From positions 124,001-188,000 of the forward strand of contig NZ_FQUV01000004.1 of NCBI RefSeq assembly GCF_900129235.1: a stretch of DNA of 64,000 bases, given 5' to 3'. Of the stretch, positions 54,032 to 63,878 are shown one piece after another. Under the pieces are notes generated by a model. The model did not search any database. It worked only from the letters and a program-made list of their open reading frames with translations, and had not been told where the DNA came from. Origin of the DNA: Litoreibacter ascidiaceicola. Lineage in GTDB: Bacteria > Pseudomonadota > Alphaproteobacteria > Rhodobacterales > Rhodobacteraceae. Positions within the stretch are counted from its first letter, which is position 1. The number at the start of each line of letters is the position of its first letter. Both the position numbers and the translations under genes were made by a program.

Positions 54032-57000
54032 ATGAGCAACGCCCCCCGATTCATCCATCTGCGCACCCATTCCGAGTATTCCTTGCTGGAAGGAGCGCTA
54101 CGCCTGAAGAAACTGCCGGGCTTGTGCGCGGCGGTTGGTATGCCGGCGGTCGCGCTGACCGACACGAACAACATGTTCGCAGCGTTGGAGTTTTCGGAAT
54201 ACGCATCCGGCGCAGGCATCCAGCCGATCATTGGCTGCCAGGTCGATCTGACCTACGAGCAAGCCGCCCCCGGCGAGCGCCCTCGCACCCCTGCGCCCAT
54301 CGTGCTTTTGGCACAAAGCGAGCGCGGCTACGAAAACCTGATGAAGCTGAACTCGTGCCTGTATCTGGACTCGGACGGTCAGTTGCCGCAGGTCTCGGTC
54401 ACGCAGCTGGACGTTCACAGTGAAGGGCTGATCTGCTTGACGGGCGGACCAGATGGCCCCATCGGGCGGCTTTTGCGAGCAGGGCAGATGCCCAAAGCGG
54501 ATGCGCTGATGCGCGACCTTGCCCGTATTTATCCTGACCGTCTTTATGTGGAGCTACAGCGCCACCCCGTCGATGGTGGCCTACCTGAGGCAGAGCAAAA
54601 ATCCGAGCGAGGCCATGTGGAACTGGCCTATGGCATGGGCCTGCCTTTGGTTGCTACAAATGACGCCTATTTCCCCAAGCCCGATATGTACGAGGCGCAT
54701 GATGCGCTGATCTGCATTTCGGAAGGTGCTTACGTGGATCAGCAGGAAGGCCGCCGCCGCCTGACGCCGCAGCATTATTTCAAGTCGCCGCAAGAAATGG
54801 CGACGCTTTTTGCCGACCTGCCGGAAGCGCTGGAGAACACCGTGGAGATCGCGCGACGCTGTGCGTTCAAGGTCTACACCCGTGACCCCATCCTGCCGAA
54901 GTTTGCTGATGACGAGGTGGAGGAACTGCGCCGTCAGGCCCAAGAGGGGCTGAAGGCGCGGCTGGCGGTGATCCCCCATGCGGCATCGGTCGAGGAGTAC
55001 GAGGCGCGGCTGGAATTCGAGCTGGGCATCATCGAAGGCATGGGCTTTCCGGGCTACTTCCTGATCGTTGCGGACTTCATCAAATGGGCCAAGGATCACG
55101 ACATTCCGGTGGGGCCCGGTCGGGGCTCAGGCGCGGGCTCGCTGGTGGCCTATGCGCTGACGGTGACCGACCTTGACCCGCTGCGATACTCCTTGCTGTT
55201 CGAGCGGTTCTTGAACCCCGAACGGGTATCCATGCCCGACTTCGACATCGACTTCTGCATGGACCGCCGCGAAGAGGTGATCCGCTACGTGCAAGAGAAA
55301 TACGGCCGCGACAAGGTGGGGCAGATCATCACCTTTGGCGCGCTGTTGTCCAAGGCCGCCGTGCGCGACGTGGGCCGCGTTTTGCAGATGCCTTACGGGC
55401 AGGTGGACCGGCTGTCGAAGATGATCCCGGTGGAAGGGGTCAAGCCGGTTTCGATCGAGAAAGCCTTGGCCGACGAGCCGAAGCTGCGCGAAGAGGCGAA
55501 GAACGAAGAGGTCGTGGCGCGGCTTTTGGACTACGGACAACAGGTCGAAGGGTTGCTGCGCAATGCCTCGACCCACGCGGCGGGCGTGGTGATCGGTGAC
55601 CGCCCGCTGGACGAGTTGGTGCCGCTCTACCAAGACCCACGCTCCGACATGCCCGCGACCCAGTTCAACATGAAATGGGTGGAGCAAGCTGGGCTGGTGA
55701 AGTTCGACTTTCTGGGCCTGAAGACCCTTACGGTGATCCAAAACGCCATCGACCTGATTATCCCGTCGCGGCCCCTTCATGTGGACGCCGAGGGCAACAC
55801 GCTGTTCGAACCGCCCGCAGGTGCGGAGAACGACATCGGGGCGATTCCGTTGGACGACAAGAAGTCCTACGACCTCTATTCCGCCGCTAAGACCGTCGCC
55901 GTTTTCCAGGTGGAAAGCTCGGGTATGATGGATGCGCTGCGGCGTATGAAGCCGACCTGTATTGAGGATATCGTGGCTTTGGTGGCGTTGTATCGTCCCG
56001 GCCCGATGGAAAATATCCCGACCTATTGCGAGGTGAAGAACGGCACCAAGGAGCTGGAGTCAGTCCACCCGTCGATTGACCATATTCTGGCCGAAACCCA
56101 AGGCATTATTGTTTACCAAGAACAGGTTATGCAGATCGCGCAGGTCATGGCGGGCTACTCGCTTGGCGGTGCCGACCTGCTGCGCCGTGCCATGGGTAAG
56201 AAGATCAAAGAGGCGATGGACGCAGAGCGGCCCAAATTTGAGAAAGGGGCCAAAGAGAACGGCGTCGACGCGAAGAAGGCCCGCGAGGTGTTCGACCTTC
56301 TGGAGAAGTTCGCCAACTACGGCTTCAACAAGTCCCACGCGGCAGCCTATGCGGTGGTCAGCTACCAAACGGCGTGGTTGAAGGCGAACCATCCGGTGGA
56401 GTTCATGGCAGGCGTCATGAATTGCGATTTGCACCTGACGGACAAGCTGGCCGACTATTTCAATGAAATCACGAAGAAGATGGACTTGGAGGTGGTGCCG
56501 CCCTGTGTGAACCGCTCCGAGGCGATGTTTACCGTCGGCGACGGCAAGGTCATCTACGCGCTTGGCGGACTTAAAAACGTCGGCGTCGAGGCGATGAAAC
56601 TCGTGACCGAGGGGCGTGGCGATAGTCCGTTCACCACGCTCTACGACGTGGCGCGGCGCGTAGATTTGAAACGCGTAGGCAAGCGTCCATTGGAAATGCT
56701 GGCGCGCTCCGGCGCGTTTGATCAGCTCGATCCCAATCGCCACCGCGTGTTCGCGTCCTTGGATGGGCTGGTGAATTACTCCGCCGCGATCCACGAGCAA
56801 CGTAACTCCAATCAAGTGTCGTTGTTTGGCGAGGCGGGTGACGACCTACCCGAACCGCGCCTGTCGCCAGTCGAAGACTGGTTGCCGGCCGAACGCCTGA
56901 TGGAAGAGTTCAAGGCAATCGGTTTCTACCTGTCCGGCCACCCGCTCGACGACTACATGTTGTCGCTGAAACGCAAAGGCATCATGACGCTGACCGAGAT

Positions 57001-57529
57001 TGAAAACCGCGCTCAAGGCGGGCCGTTCGTGGCGCAGCTTGCGGCGAATATTGCGGGGCGTCAGGATCGCAAGTCGGCCCGCGGCAACCGGTTCGCATTC
57101 GTGCAAGGCTCAGATCCGACAGGGCAATTCGAGGTCACGGTGTTCTCCGACACGCTGGAAAAATCCGGCGAGCATATGGTTTCGGGGGCCAACGTGGTGT
57201 TAACCGTTGAGGCCACGCTGGAGGCAGAGCAGCTGAAACTGCTATGCCGCGGGGCACAGCCCGTGGACGGAGCGGTTGCGGATGCTGGCTCCATCGGCTT
57301 GAAGATTTTCGTTGAGGACGACAGTTCGATTGCAGCCATTGCATCAGTGCTGGAGCGCTCTGGCCAAGATCCAAAGATCCGCGCGCGGGGGCCAGTGTCA
57401 CTGTGCCTGATGTCGCCGGATTTACCGGGGGAGGTGGAGGTGTCGCTCGGCGACCGCTTTGCCGTGAACCCGCAGGTCAAGGGCGCGATCAAGTCGCTGA
57501 ATGGCGTGGTGATGGTGGAAGAGGTCTAG
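54032..57529 (+). CDS. dnaE: DNA polymerase III subunit alpha
   Basis: An 1165-residue replicative polymerase. The PHP domain opens it (IHLRTHSEYSLLEGALRL). The catalytic core holds VGPGRGSGAGSLVAYAL and MPDFDIDFCMDRREEV, in which the Asp pair binds catalytic metals. The helix-hairpin-helix, beta-clamp-binding and OB-fold regions follow, with a C-terminal domain at the usual place. Length is normal for DnaE1. The gene stands alone. Confidence 0.97.
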   Translation: MSNAPRFIHLRTHSEYSLLEGALRLKKLPGLCAAVGMPAVALTDTNNMFAALEFSEYASGAGIQPIIGCQVDLTYEQAAPGERPRTPAPIVLLAQSERGYENLMKLNSCLYLDSDGQLPQVSVTQLDVHSEGLICLTGGPDGPIGRLLRAGQMPKADALMRDLARIYPDRLYVELQRHPVDGGLPEAEQKSERGHVELAYGMGLPLVATNDAYFPKPDMYEAHDALICISEGAYVDQQEGRRRLTPQHYFKSPQEMATLFADLPEALENTVEIARRCAFKVYTRDPILPKFADDEVEELRRQAQEGLKARLAVIPHAASVEEYEARLEFELGIIEGMGFPGYFLIVADFIKWAKDHDIPVGPGRGSGAGSLVAYALTVTDLDPLRYSLLFERFLNPERVSMPDFDIDFCMDRREEVIRYVQEKYGRDKVGQIITFGALLSKAAVRDVGRVLQMPYGQVDRLSKMIPVEGVKPVSIEKALADEPKLREEAKNEEVVARLLDYGQQVEGLLRNASTHAAGVVIGDRPLDELVPLYQDPRSDMPATQFNMKWVEQAGLVKFDFLGLKTLTVIQNAIDLIIPSRPLHVDAEGNTLFEPPAGAENDIGAIPLDDKKSYDLYSAAKTVAVFQVESSGMMDALRRMKPTCIEDIVALVALYRPGPMENIPTYCEVKNGTKELESVHPSIDHILAETQGIIVYQEQVMQIAQVMAGYSLGGADLLRRAMGKKIKEAMDAERPKFEKGAKENGVDAKKAREVFDLLEKFANYGFNKSHAAAYAVVSYQTAWLKANHPVEFMAGVMNCDLHLTDKLADYFNEITKKMDLEVVPPCVNRSEAMFTVGDGKVIYALGGLKNVGVEAMKLVTEGRGDSPFTTLYDVARRVDLKRVGKRPLEMLARSGAFDQLDPNRHRVFASLDGLVNYSAAIHEQRNSNQVSLFGEAGDDLPEPRLSPVEDWLPAERLMEEFKAIGFYLSGHPLDDYMLSLKRKGIMTLTEIENRAQGGPFVAQLAANIAGRQDRKSARGNRFAFVQGSDPTGQFEVTVFSDTLEKSGEHMVSGANVVLTVEATLEAEQLKLLCRGAQPVDGAVADAGSIGLKIFVEDDSSIAAIASVLERSGQDPKIRARGPVSLCLMSPDLPGEVEVSLGDRFAVNPQVKGAIKSLNGVVMVEEV

Positions 57530-57530
57530 C

Positions 57531-57734
57531 TTACCAATGCGGCGGGCGTTGGTCTGCCAGAACGGCGCTGCCACCGACGTCCAGCTCCTGCTCGGCGGAG
57601 CGTTGCATCAGCATTTCCACACGGCGGGTGAGGGTGGCGATCTCGGTTTCCTGACGAGCCACGATGTCGGACATATCCTCGACCGTGCGGGTCAGGTGGG
57701 CGATCTTCTCTTCCAGCTGGGTCGTGTCAGTCAT
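57531..57734 (-). CDS. SlyX family protein
   Basis: A 67-residue coiled-coil protein (EEKIAHLTRTVEDMSDIVAR, RVEMLMQRSAEQE) ending in RPPHW, the typical SlyX C-terminus. Its function is unknown. It ends 1 nt from the end of dnaE on the other strand. Confidence 0.9.
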   Translation of the reverse strand: MTDTTQLEEKIAHLTRTVEDMSDIVARQETEIATLTRRVEMLMQRSAEQELDVGGSAVLADQRPPHW

Positions 57735-57836
57735 CGGTGCCTCCGGTTTTCATGTCGCAGATATGGCGCTTTGCTTGCCCCCGCAAGGGCTGCGGGGTAA
57801 AGGCTGGGCCGAACAACGCAAGCAGGACGTCCCGTC

Positions 57837-59387
57837 ATGGCCAAAGTCAAAAAGCAGCCCCGCCCCAAGGCCGTCACCCCGAAAGGGTTTCGCGACTACT
57901 TCGGCGCGGAGGTCACTCAGCGAAAGGCGATGCTGGACAAGATATCTGAAGTCTATCAGCTCTACGGGTTCGAGGCGCTGGAAAGCAGTGCTGTCGAAAC
58001 CGTGGAGGCACTTGGTAAGTTTTTGCCAGACGTGGATCGCCCCAACGAGGGTGTGTTTGCATGGCAAGAAGATGATGACGCCGATTGGCTGGCGCTCCGC
58101 TACGATCTGACGGCCCCGCTGGCCCGCGTTTATGCGCAATACCGCAACGATTTGCCGACGCCGTACCGCCGCTACGCGATGGGTCCGGTTTGGCGCAACG
58201 AGAAGCCCGGCCCGGGGCGGTTCCGGCAGTTTTATCAGTGTGATGCGGATACCGTTGGGGCGTCTTCCGTCGCAGCCGATGCCGAGATTTGCGCGATGCT
58301 GGCTGATACGTTGGAAGCCGTCGGCATCCCGCGTGGTGACTATATTGTGCGGGTGAATAACCGCAAGGTTTTGAACGGGGTTTTGGAGAGCATCGGCCTT
58401 AGTGACGACTTGATCGTAAACCCGCGGCCGATGACCTTGGATGAAGCGGCGCTGGCGCTTTATTCCGATATGGTCAAACGGAACATTGAGTCAATTTCTC
58501 GCTTGGATGTCCTCCGGCAGATCGACAAATTTGACAAGGTTGGTCGAGAAGGCGTTAAGCAACTACTCACCGCTGGAAGAAAAGATGATTCAGGAGCATT
58601 TATTGATGGTGTCGGCCTGCCCGATGAAGCGGCGGAAAGAGTTATTTCCTTTCTTACTGCCAAATCTAGCAATTCAGCTGAAACTCTCGAGAATTTAAAG
58701 GTTGCAGTGGGATCATCTGCCATCGGACGTGAGGGTGTTGCTGAACTTGAGATGATCTCAGAGTTACTCGCCTACCAAGGCTACGAAGCTGACCGTATCG
58801 TCATCGACCCATCAGTCGTCCGTGGCCTCGGTTACTACACCGGCCCCGTCTACGAGGCCGAACTCACCTTCGAAATCAACGACGAGAAAGGCCGCCCGCG
58901 CCAATTCGGCTCGGTCGCTGGCGGTGGGCGCTATGACGACCTGGTCAAGCGCTTCACGGGCCAAGAGGTGCCCGCAACGGGGGTCTCCATCGGTGTCGAC
59001 CGGTTGCTGGCGGCGTTGCAAGCCAAAGGCCGCATGACCAAGGAAACCGTCGGCCCCGTCATTGTCACGGTCATGGATCGCGACCGCATGGCACATTACC
59101 AAAGCATCGTCGGTGAGCTGCGCGCGGCGGGTATCCGTGCGGAGGTCTATTTGGGCAACCCCAAAAACTTTGGCAACCAGTTGAAATACGCGGACAAGCG
59201 CAACGCGCCATTGGCGATCATCGAAGGCTCGGACGAGGCGGAGCGGGGCGTGGTGCAGGTCAAGGACCTTGTGCTGGGCGCAGAGATCGCCAAGACCGCG
59301 TCGCTTGAGGAATGGAAAGGCCAGCCTGCACAAAGTGAAGTGAAGCGCAGCGAGCTGGTCGCTGTGATCAAGAAAATGCTGGGCTGA
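57837..59387 (+). CDS. hisS: Histidine--tRNA ligase
   Basis: A 516-residue class II synthetase charging tRNA(His). The start [11 protein letters not shown] and motif 2 ([20 protein letters not shown]) are present; the histidine-site loops [14 protein letters not shown] and [17 protein letters not shown] also fit, and the C-terminal anticodon domain is complete. Residues about 209-315 are encoded by DNA of about 47% GC, unlike the rest. Alphaproteobacterial HisRS has a homologous insertion here as I recall, so this is probably a normal domain with unusual composition. hisZ follows after 2 nt. Confidence 0.96.
   Translation: MAKVKKQPRPKAVTPKGFRDYFGAEVTQRKAMLDKISEVYQLYGFEALESSAVETVEALGKFLPDVDRPNEGVFAWQEDDDADWLALRYDLTAPLARVYAQYRNDLPTPYRRYAMGPVWRNEKPGPGRFRQFYQCDADTVGASSVAADAEICAMLADTLEAVGIPRGDYIVRVNNRKVLNGVLESIGLSDDLIVNPRPMTLDEAALALYSDMVKRNIESISRLDVLRQIDKFDKVGREGVKQLLTAGRKDDSGAFIDGVGLPDEAAERVISFLTAKSSNSAETLENLKVAVGSSAIGREGVAELEMISELLAYQGYEADRIVIDPSVVRGLGYYTGPVYEAELTFEINDEKGRPRQFGSVAGGGRYDDLVKRFTGQEVPATGVSIGVDRLLAALQAKGRMTKETVGPVIVTVMDRDRMAHYQSIVGELRAAGIRAEVYLGNPKNFGNQLKYADKRNAPLAIIEGSDEAERGVVQVKDLVLGAEIAKTASLEEWKGQPAQSEVKRSELVAVIKKMLG
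58461..58780 (+). other. Low-GC segment inside hisS
   Basis: My hand count gives 149 G/C in 320 nt (47%), against 39 of 60 (65%) just after at 58801-58860. Codons such as AGA, TTA and GAT are used as in the aspS insert and not as in the neighbouring genes. The reading frame is intact. Unlike aspS, the encoded segment (for example [19 protein letters not shown]) looks homologous to a normal alphaproteobacterial HisRS region. Confidence 0.65.
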
Positions 59388-59389
59388 AC

Positions 59390-60421
59390 ATGGACCGGGT
59401 TCGCCAACAAACAGAGCGGCTGTCGCGTCTTTTTCGTGATGCAGGGGCTGTTCCGGTGGAAACGTCGGTACTGCAACCTGCGGATACCTTGTTGGACCTC
59501 TATGGCGAGGACATCCGCGCACGGGCTTATGTGACCTCGGATCCTGTTCTGGGCGAGCAAATGCTGCGCCCCGACTTTACGGTACCGGTTGTGCAGCGTC
59601 ACATGGAAGAGGGTGCGGAACCCGCGCGATATACCTATCAAGGTTTGGTGTTTCGTAAACAGGAAGCCGGAACAGGTCGTGCATCTGAATACACGCAAGT
59701 GGGTTACGAAGTGTTTGACCGCACGGACCCGTCTGGCGCTGATGCGGAAGTTTTCGCGTTGTTTGCCCAAGCCTTGGAGGGTGTGACTCTGGACGCTTTC
59801 ACAGGCGATATCGGCATTCTCACTGCAGCGGTTGCGGGGCTGTCGACGACCGAGCGGCGGCGCAGTGCGTTGCTGCGGCACTTATGGAGGCCCATGCGCT
59901 TTCGCGCGTTATTGGAGCGTTTCAGCGTGCCAGCGTCCCGCGTGGTCCCGCAGCTGGTGAGCGATTTGCCTGAAATCGGGTTGCGCAGCTCTGGGGAAGT
60001 GGAAGCGCGCTTGGCTGCGCTGCGCGAAGATGCGCAAACGGCACCGCTGGATGCAACCGAGCTGCGTGCGTTGCAGGCAATTTTGGAAGTATCGGACGTT
60101 GCACCGAACGCCTTGGCAAGCTTGCGCAAAATAGCTGACGGCCTGCCCGCCATTTCCGGCGCGCTTGATCAACTTGAAGCCCGGTTATCAGCTTTGGCGT
60201 CCCGCGGCGTGGACGTGGATCAGTTGAATTTCTCGGGTGCCTACGGGCGCACGACCATGGAATACTACGACGGTTTCGTCTTTGGATTTCACGCGGATGC
60301 TCAGGTACCGGTGGCAACAGGTGGGCGCTATGACGCTTTGACACGTGTACTGGGGCAGGGGCGCGAAATCCCCGCTGTGGGCGGTGTCATTCGCCCTGAA
60401 CTGCTGGAGGCGCTGGCATGA
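59390..60421 (+). CDS. hisZ: ATP phosphoribosyltransferase regulatory subunit
   Basis: A 343-residue HisRS-like protein without anticodon domain. It forms the hetero-octameric ATP-PRTase with short HisG. ETSVLQPADTLLDLYGED and MLRPDFTVPVVQRHM are class II-like motifs kept for histidine sensing; the final GGRYDALTRVLGQGREIPAVG resembles motif 3 of HisRS. It starts 2 nt after the hisS stop and its stop overlaps the hisG start as ATGA. Confidence 0.94.
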   Translation: MDRVRQQTERLSRLFRDAGAVPVETSVLQPADTLLDLYGEDIRARAYVTSDPVLGEQMLRPDFTVPVVQRHMEEGAEPARYTYQGLVFRKQEAGTGRASEYTQVGYEVFDRTDPSGADAEVFALFAQALEGVTLDAFTGDIGILTAAVAGLSTTERRRSALLRHLWRPMRFRALLERFSVPASRVVPQLVSDLPEIGLRSSGEVEARLAALREDAQTAPLDATELRALQAILEVSDVAPNALASLRKIADGLPAISGALDQLEARLSALASRGVDVDQLNFSGAYGRTTMEYYDGFVFGFHADAQVPVATGGRYDALTRVLGQGREIPAVGGVIRPELLEALA

Positions 60422-61125
60422 TCAAGCTTGGCATTCCCTCCAAAGGGCGTCTGATGGAGGACACGTTCGCATGGTTTTCTGCGCGCGGTGTTACGTTGGC
60501 GCGCACCGGATCAGACCGCGAATATGCGGCCGAGGTGTCGGGCGTGGACGGCGTATCCTTGGTGCTGTTGTCGGCGGGGGAAATCCCGCGCGAGATGGCG
60601 GCTGGCCGCATTCACCTAGGGGTGACGGGCACGGATATGGTGCGTGAGAAAATTCCGCTGTGGTCCGAGAAAATCACTTCCTTGGCGGAAATGGGATTTG
60701 GTCATGCGGATTTGATTATTGCCGTCCCCAATTTCTGGTCGGATGTGGAAACGGTCGGGGACCTTGATGCTGTCGCAGCGGCCTTTCGCAAAGATCACGG
60801 TTTCCGTCTTCGCATCGCGACCAAGTATCACCGCTTGGTGCGGGAATATCTGCAAAAGCAGGGCGTGGCTGACTATCAACTGGTCGACAGCCAAGGAGCG
60901 ACGGAAGGGACCGTGGCCAACCTGACTGCAGAAGCGATTGCGGACATCACCTCGACCGGAGCGACCTTGGAGGCCAATCATCTGCGGATGCTGTCTGACG
61001 GGCCTATACTGGCTTCTCAGGCGACGTTGTTCGCAAGCAAGGTCGCTGATTGGTCTGATTGCGATCTGGCCAGTCTGGCGCAGGTACTTGGGCTAGAGAA
61101 TCCCGATATCGGCGAGTGCTGCTGA
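60418..61125 (+). CDS. hisG: ATP phosphoribosyltransferase catalytic subunit (short form)
   Basis: A 235-residue short-form HisG (HisG-S), which condenses ATP with PRPP in the first step of histidine synthesis and needs HisZ. IKLGIPSKGRLMEDT and HLGVTGTDMVREK are typical, and the PRPP-binding DSQGATEGTVANLTAEAI loop is complete. There is no C-terminal histidine-binding domain, consistent with use of HisZ. Its last 33 nt are shared, tail to tail, with the DUF1489 gene. Confidence 0.95.
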   Translation: MIKLGIPSKGRLMEDTFAWFSARGVTLARTGSDREYAAEVSGVDGVSLVLLSAGEIPREMAAGRIHLGVTGTDMVREKIPLWSEKITSLAEMGFGHADLIIAVPNFWSDVETVGDLDAVAAAFRKDHGFRLRIATKYHRLVREYLQKQGVADYQLVDSQGATEGTVANLTAEAIADITSTGATLEANHLRMLSDGPILASQATLFASKVADWSDCDLASLAQVLGLENPDIGECC

Positions 61126-61515
61126 CAGTTCCGGCGGCAGCGCGTCTTCTTTGGCGCGGCGGGCGGAAATATCTGGCGGCGCGTCCTCGGGCTTGAGGTA
61201 GCGCCAGCCTTGGAACGGTTTTTTCAGGACGGGGGCGGTGCGGATCAGGTCCGGCTCGAACACGAGCGCACAGCGACGGATGCCGTCCTGACCGATAACC
61301 TCATCCAAACGCAGCAATTTCTGGCGGGCTTGCACGACGCCTTTGATGACCCAATAAATGGAGCCACCGTCCAGAAGCTCGGCCTCCCGCTTGGGCCACA
61401 TGCGAGTGATGTGGCGCGGCAGGCCGTCAGGGCCTTTGGGCCGCGGCGAATTGTGCCACGCTTTGAGGCTTTCTACCGATTCTGTGCCAACGCTTAGCTT
61501 GATGAGATTGATCAT
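61093..61515 (-). CDS. DUF1489 family protein
   Basis: A 140-residue soluble protein (INLIKLSVGTESVESLKAWH, RHITRMWPKREAELLDGGSIYWVIKG), typical of DUF1489. It may bind nucleic acid or a ligand; unknown. The end overlaps hisG by 33 nt. The ATG at 61515 touches the NrdR-like box and has no ribosome site before it, so the gene may be leaderless or weakly translated. It is divergent from nrdJ. Confidence 0.85.
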   Translation of the reverse strand: MINLIKLSVGTESVESLKAWHNSPRPKGPDGLPRHITRMWPKREAELLDGGSIYWVIKGVVQARQKLLRLDEVIGQDGIRRCALVFEPDLIRTAPVLKKPFQGWRYLKPEDAPPDISARRAKEDALPPELSAALADIGIL

Positions 61516-61530
61516 ATCTATATATTGTAT
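61515..61530. promoter_or_regulatory. NrdR-box-like operator before nrdJ
   Basis: The 16-mer at 61515-61530 agrees with the known NrdR box (ACACWATATATWGTGT) at 12 of 16 positions, including the complete core CTATATATTG. It lies 48 nt before the nrdJ start, in the divergent region with DUF1489. NrdR sites often come in pairs; I see only one. Confidence 0.5.
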
Positions 61531-61578
61531 GCTTCCCGCTCCCGACTTCAATGCGATTCCAATCCCTAGGATGCCGAT

Positions 61579-63852
61579 ATGACCGCTTTCGCCGCCCCCA
61601 TTGCCGAGCAAATCTGGGACATGAAGTACCGTTTCAAGGATGCGGACGGTACTCCGGTGGATGAAACCGTCGAGGATACGTGGCGGCGGATCGCCCGTGA
61701 TCTGGCGAAGGTCGAGGATAACCCTGCGCAGTGGGAAGAGACATTTTACGACGCGCTTGCTGATTTCAAATACCTGCCCGCCGGTCGCATCATCGCGGGG
61801 GCCGGCACCAAGCGGTCGGTGACGCTGTTCAACTGCTTCGTGATGGGGACGATTCCCGACGACATGGGCGGAATCTTCCAGATGCTGAAAGAGGCTGCGC
61901 TGACGATGCAGCAGGGTGGCGGGATCGGCTACGACTTCTCCACTATCCGGCCCAAGGGTGCGGATGTGAAAGGCGTGGCTGCGGATGCCTCCGGCCCGTT
62001 GTCATTTATGGATGTGTGGGACGCGATGTGCCGCACGATCATGTCCGCAGGCTCGCGCCGCGGGGCGATGATGGCCACCATGCGTTGCGACCACCCTGAT
62101 GTGGAGGCGTTCATCGCCGCCAAACAGGACGCCGCGCGACTGCGTATGTTCAACCTGTCCGTGCTGATCACCGACCCGTTCATGGAAGCGGTAAAAGCGG
62201 ATGGTCCGTGGGATTTGGTGTTTGACGGCAAGGTCTACAAAACGGTGCAGGCGTTGGATCTGTGGAACAAGATCATGCGCGGCACGTATGACTACGCGGA
62301 GCCGGGCGTGATCTTCATCGACCGGATCAACGCCGCGAACAACCTGTCCTACGTGGAGCAGATTGCGGCGACCAATCCTTGCGGCGAGCAACCCTTGCCA
62401 CCCTATGGCGCGTGTCTTCTGGGCTCGATCAACATGGCGCGTCTGGTGGATCGACCGTTTGAGGACGGGGCAGATCTGGATGAGGCAAAGCTGACCGAAC
62501 TGGTGTCTGTTGCAGTGCGGATGATGGACAACGTGGTGGACGCGTCCAAATTTCCTTTGGAGGAACAGGCGCGTGAAGCCCATGCGAAGCGTCGCATCGG
62601 TTTGGGGGTCACCGGCTTGGCCGATGCCCTGTTGATGGTGGGATCGCGCTATGGCTCCGAGGAAGCGGCGCGTCTGACCGAGCGCTGGCTGCACGCGGTC
62701 GCCCGCGCCGCGTATCTGGCGTCGGTGGATTTGGCGAAGGAAAAAGGCGCGTTTCCGCTGTTCGATGCGGAGGCTTATTTGGCGTCAGGCACGATGCAAG
62801 CGATGGACAAGGATGTGCGTGAAGCCATCCGCGAACACGGCATTCGTAATGCTTTGCTGACGTCAATCGCGCCGACGGGAACCATCTCTCTTTATGCGGG
62901 CAACGTGTCGTCGGGGATCGAGCCGGTGTTTGCCTATGCCTACACCCGCAAGGTCTTGCAGAAAGACGGCTCTCGCACCGAGGAAGAAGTGGTCGACTAC
63001 GCCGTGCAGATGTGGCGCGACAAGTTCGGTGACGTTGAATTGCCGGAGTATTTCGTGAACGCTCAGACGCTGGCACCACTGGACCATGTGCGGATGCAGG
63101 CGGCGGCGCAGAAATGGGTGGATTCGTCGATCTCTAAAACCATCAACTGCCCGGAAGATATCAGCTTTAACGATTTCAAAGATGTTTACATGGAAGCGTG
63201 GGACACTGGCTGTAAAGGCTGCACGACCTATCGGCCCAACGCAGTGACCGGATCGGTTTTGAGTGTGTCGGAGAGCGCTGATACCACCCCATCCGAGAAC
63301 CCTGAAACGGCCACGGACGGCGACGTAATCTACATGTCCGAGCCTCTGGACCGCCCCGCAGAATTGGAAGGCCAAACCTACAAGGTGAAGTGGCCCGACA
63401 GCGAGCACGCGATTTACATCACCATCAACGACATCGTTTTGAACGGCCATCGCCGCCCCTTCGAGGTGTTCATCAACTCCAAGAACATGGAGCATTTCGC
63501 GTGGACTGTGGCACTGACCCGCATGATCTCGGCCGTGTTCCGGCGCGGGGGCGACGTGTCCTTTGTGGTTGAGGAGTTGAAGGCGGTGTTCGACCCGCGC
63601 GGTGGTGCGTGGATGAATGGCAAATACATCCCCTCCATTCTGGCGGCGATTGGGGGCGTGATCGAGAAACACATGATCGCCACCGGCTTCATCGCGGGCG
63701 AAGGAATGGGGCTAAAAACCGACCCCCATGCGCAAGTTGTGAATCTCAGCGGCAATCGTGGCCCAGCGTGTCCAAGCTGCGGCCAGTATGATTTGCGCAT
63801 GGTCGAAGGGTGTATGACTTGCGGATCATGCGGCCACTCCAAATGCGGCTAA
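61579..63852 (+). CDS. nrdJ: Adenosylcobalamin-dependent (class II) ribonucleotide reductase
   Basis: A 757-residue enzyme that reduces ribonucleotides to deoxyribonucleotides using a radical from adenosylcobalamin. The catalytic Cys are in FNCFVMG and NPCGEQPLPPYGACLLG, the radical-site and reductant pair. The C-terminus carries ACPSCGQYD and GCMTCGSCG, which serve as redox or zinc Cys pairs. There is no ATP-cone at the start. A class II enzyme works with or without oxygen but needs B12. I see no cobalamin riboswitch in the short leader. Confidence 0.95.
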   Translation: MTAFAAPIAEQIWDMKYRFKDADGTPVDETVEDTWRRIARDLAKVEDNPAQWEETFYDALADFKYLPAGRIIAGAGTKRSVTLFNCFVMGTIPDDMGGIFQMLKEAALTMQQGGGIGYDFSTIRPKGADVKGVAADASGPLSFMDVWDAMCRTIMSAGSRRGAMMATMRCDHPDVEAFIAAKQDAARLRMFNLSVLITDPFMEAVKADGPWDLVFDGKVYKTVQALDLWNKIMRGTYDYAEPGVIFIDRINAANNLSYVEQIAATNPCGEQPLPPYGACLLGSINMARLVDRPFEDGADLDEAKLTELVSVAVRMMDNVVDASKFPLEEQAREAHAKRRIGLGVTGLADALLMVGSRYGSEEAARLTERWLHAVARAAYLASVDLAKEKGAFPLFDAEAYLASGTMQAMDKDVREAIREHGIRNALLTSIAPTGTISLYAGNVSSGIEPVFAYAYTRKVLQKDGSRTEEEVVDYAVQMWRDKFGDVELPEYFVNAQTLAPLDHVRMQAAAQKWVDSSISKTINCPEDISFNDFKDVYMEAWDTGCKGCTTYRPNAVTGSVLSVSESADTTPSENPETATDGDVIYMSEPLDRPAELEGQTYKVKWPDSEHAIYITINDIVLNGHRRPFEVFINSKNMEHFAWTVALTRMISAVFRRGGDVSFVVEELKAVFDPRGGAWMNGKYIPSILAAIGGVIEKHMIATGFIAGEGMGLKTDPHAQVVNLSGNRGPACPSCGQYDLRMVEGCMTCGSCGHSKCG

Positions 63853-63878
63853 CGGGCTGACGGTCGAACCCGCCACGC

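Noticed and set aside
61516-61578. Cobalamin riboswitch before nrdJ
   Set aside because: The leader is only about 60 nt, too short for the aptamer, and no B12-box-like sequence is visible.
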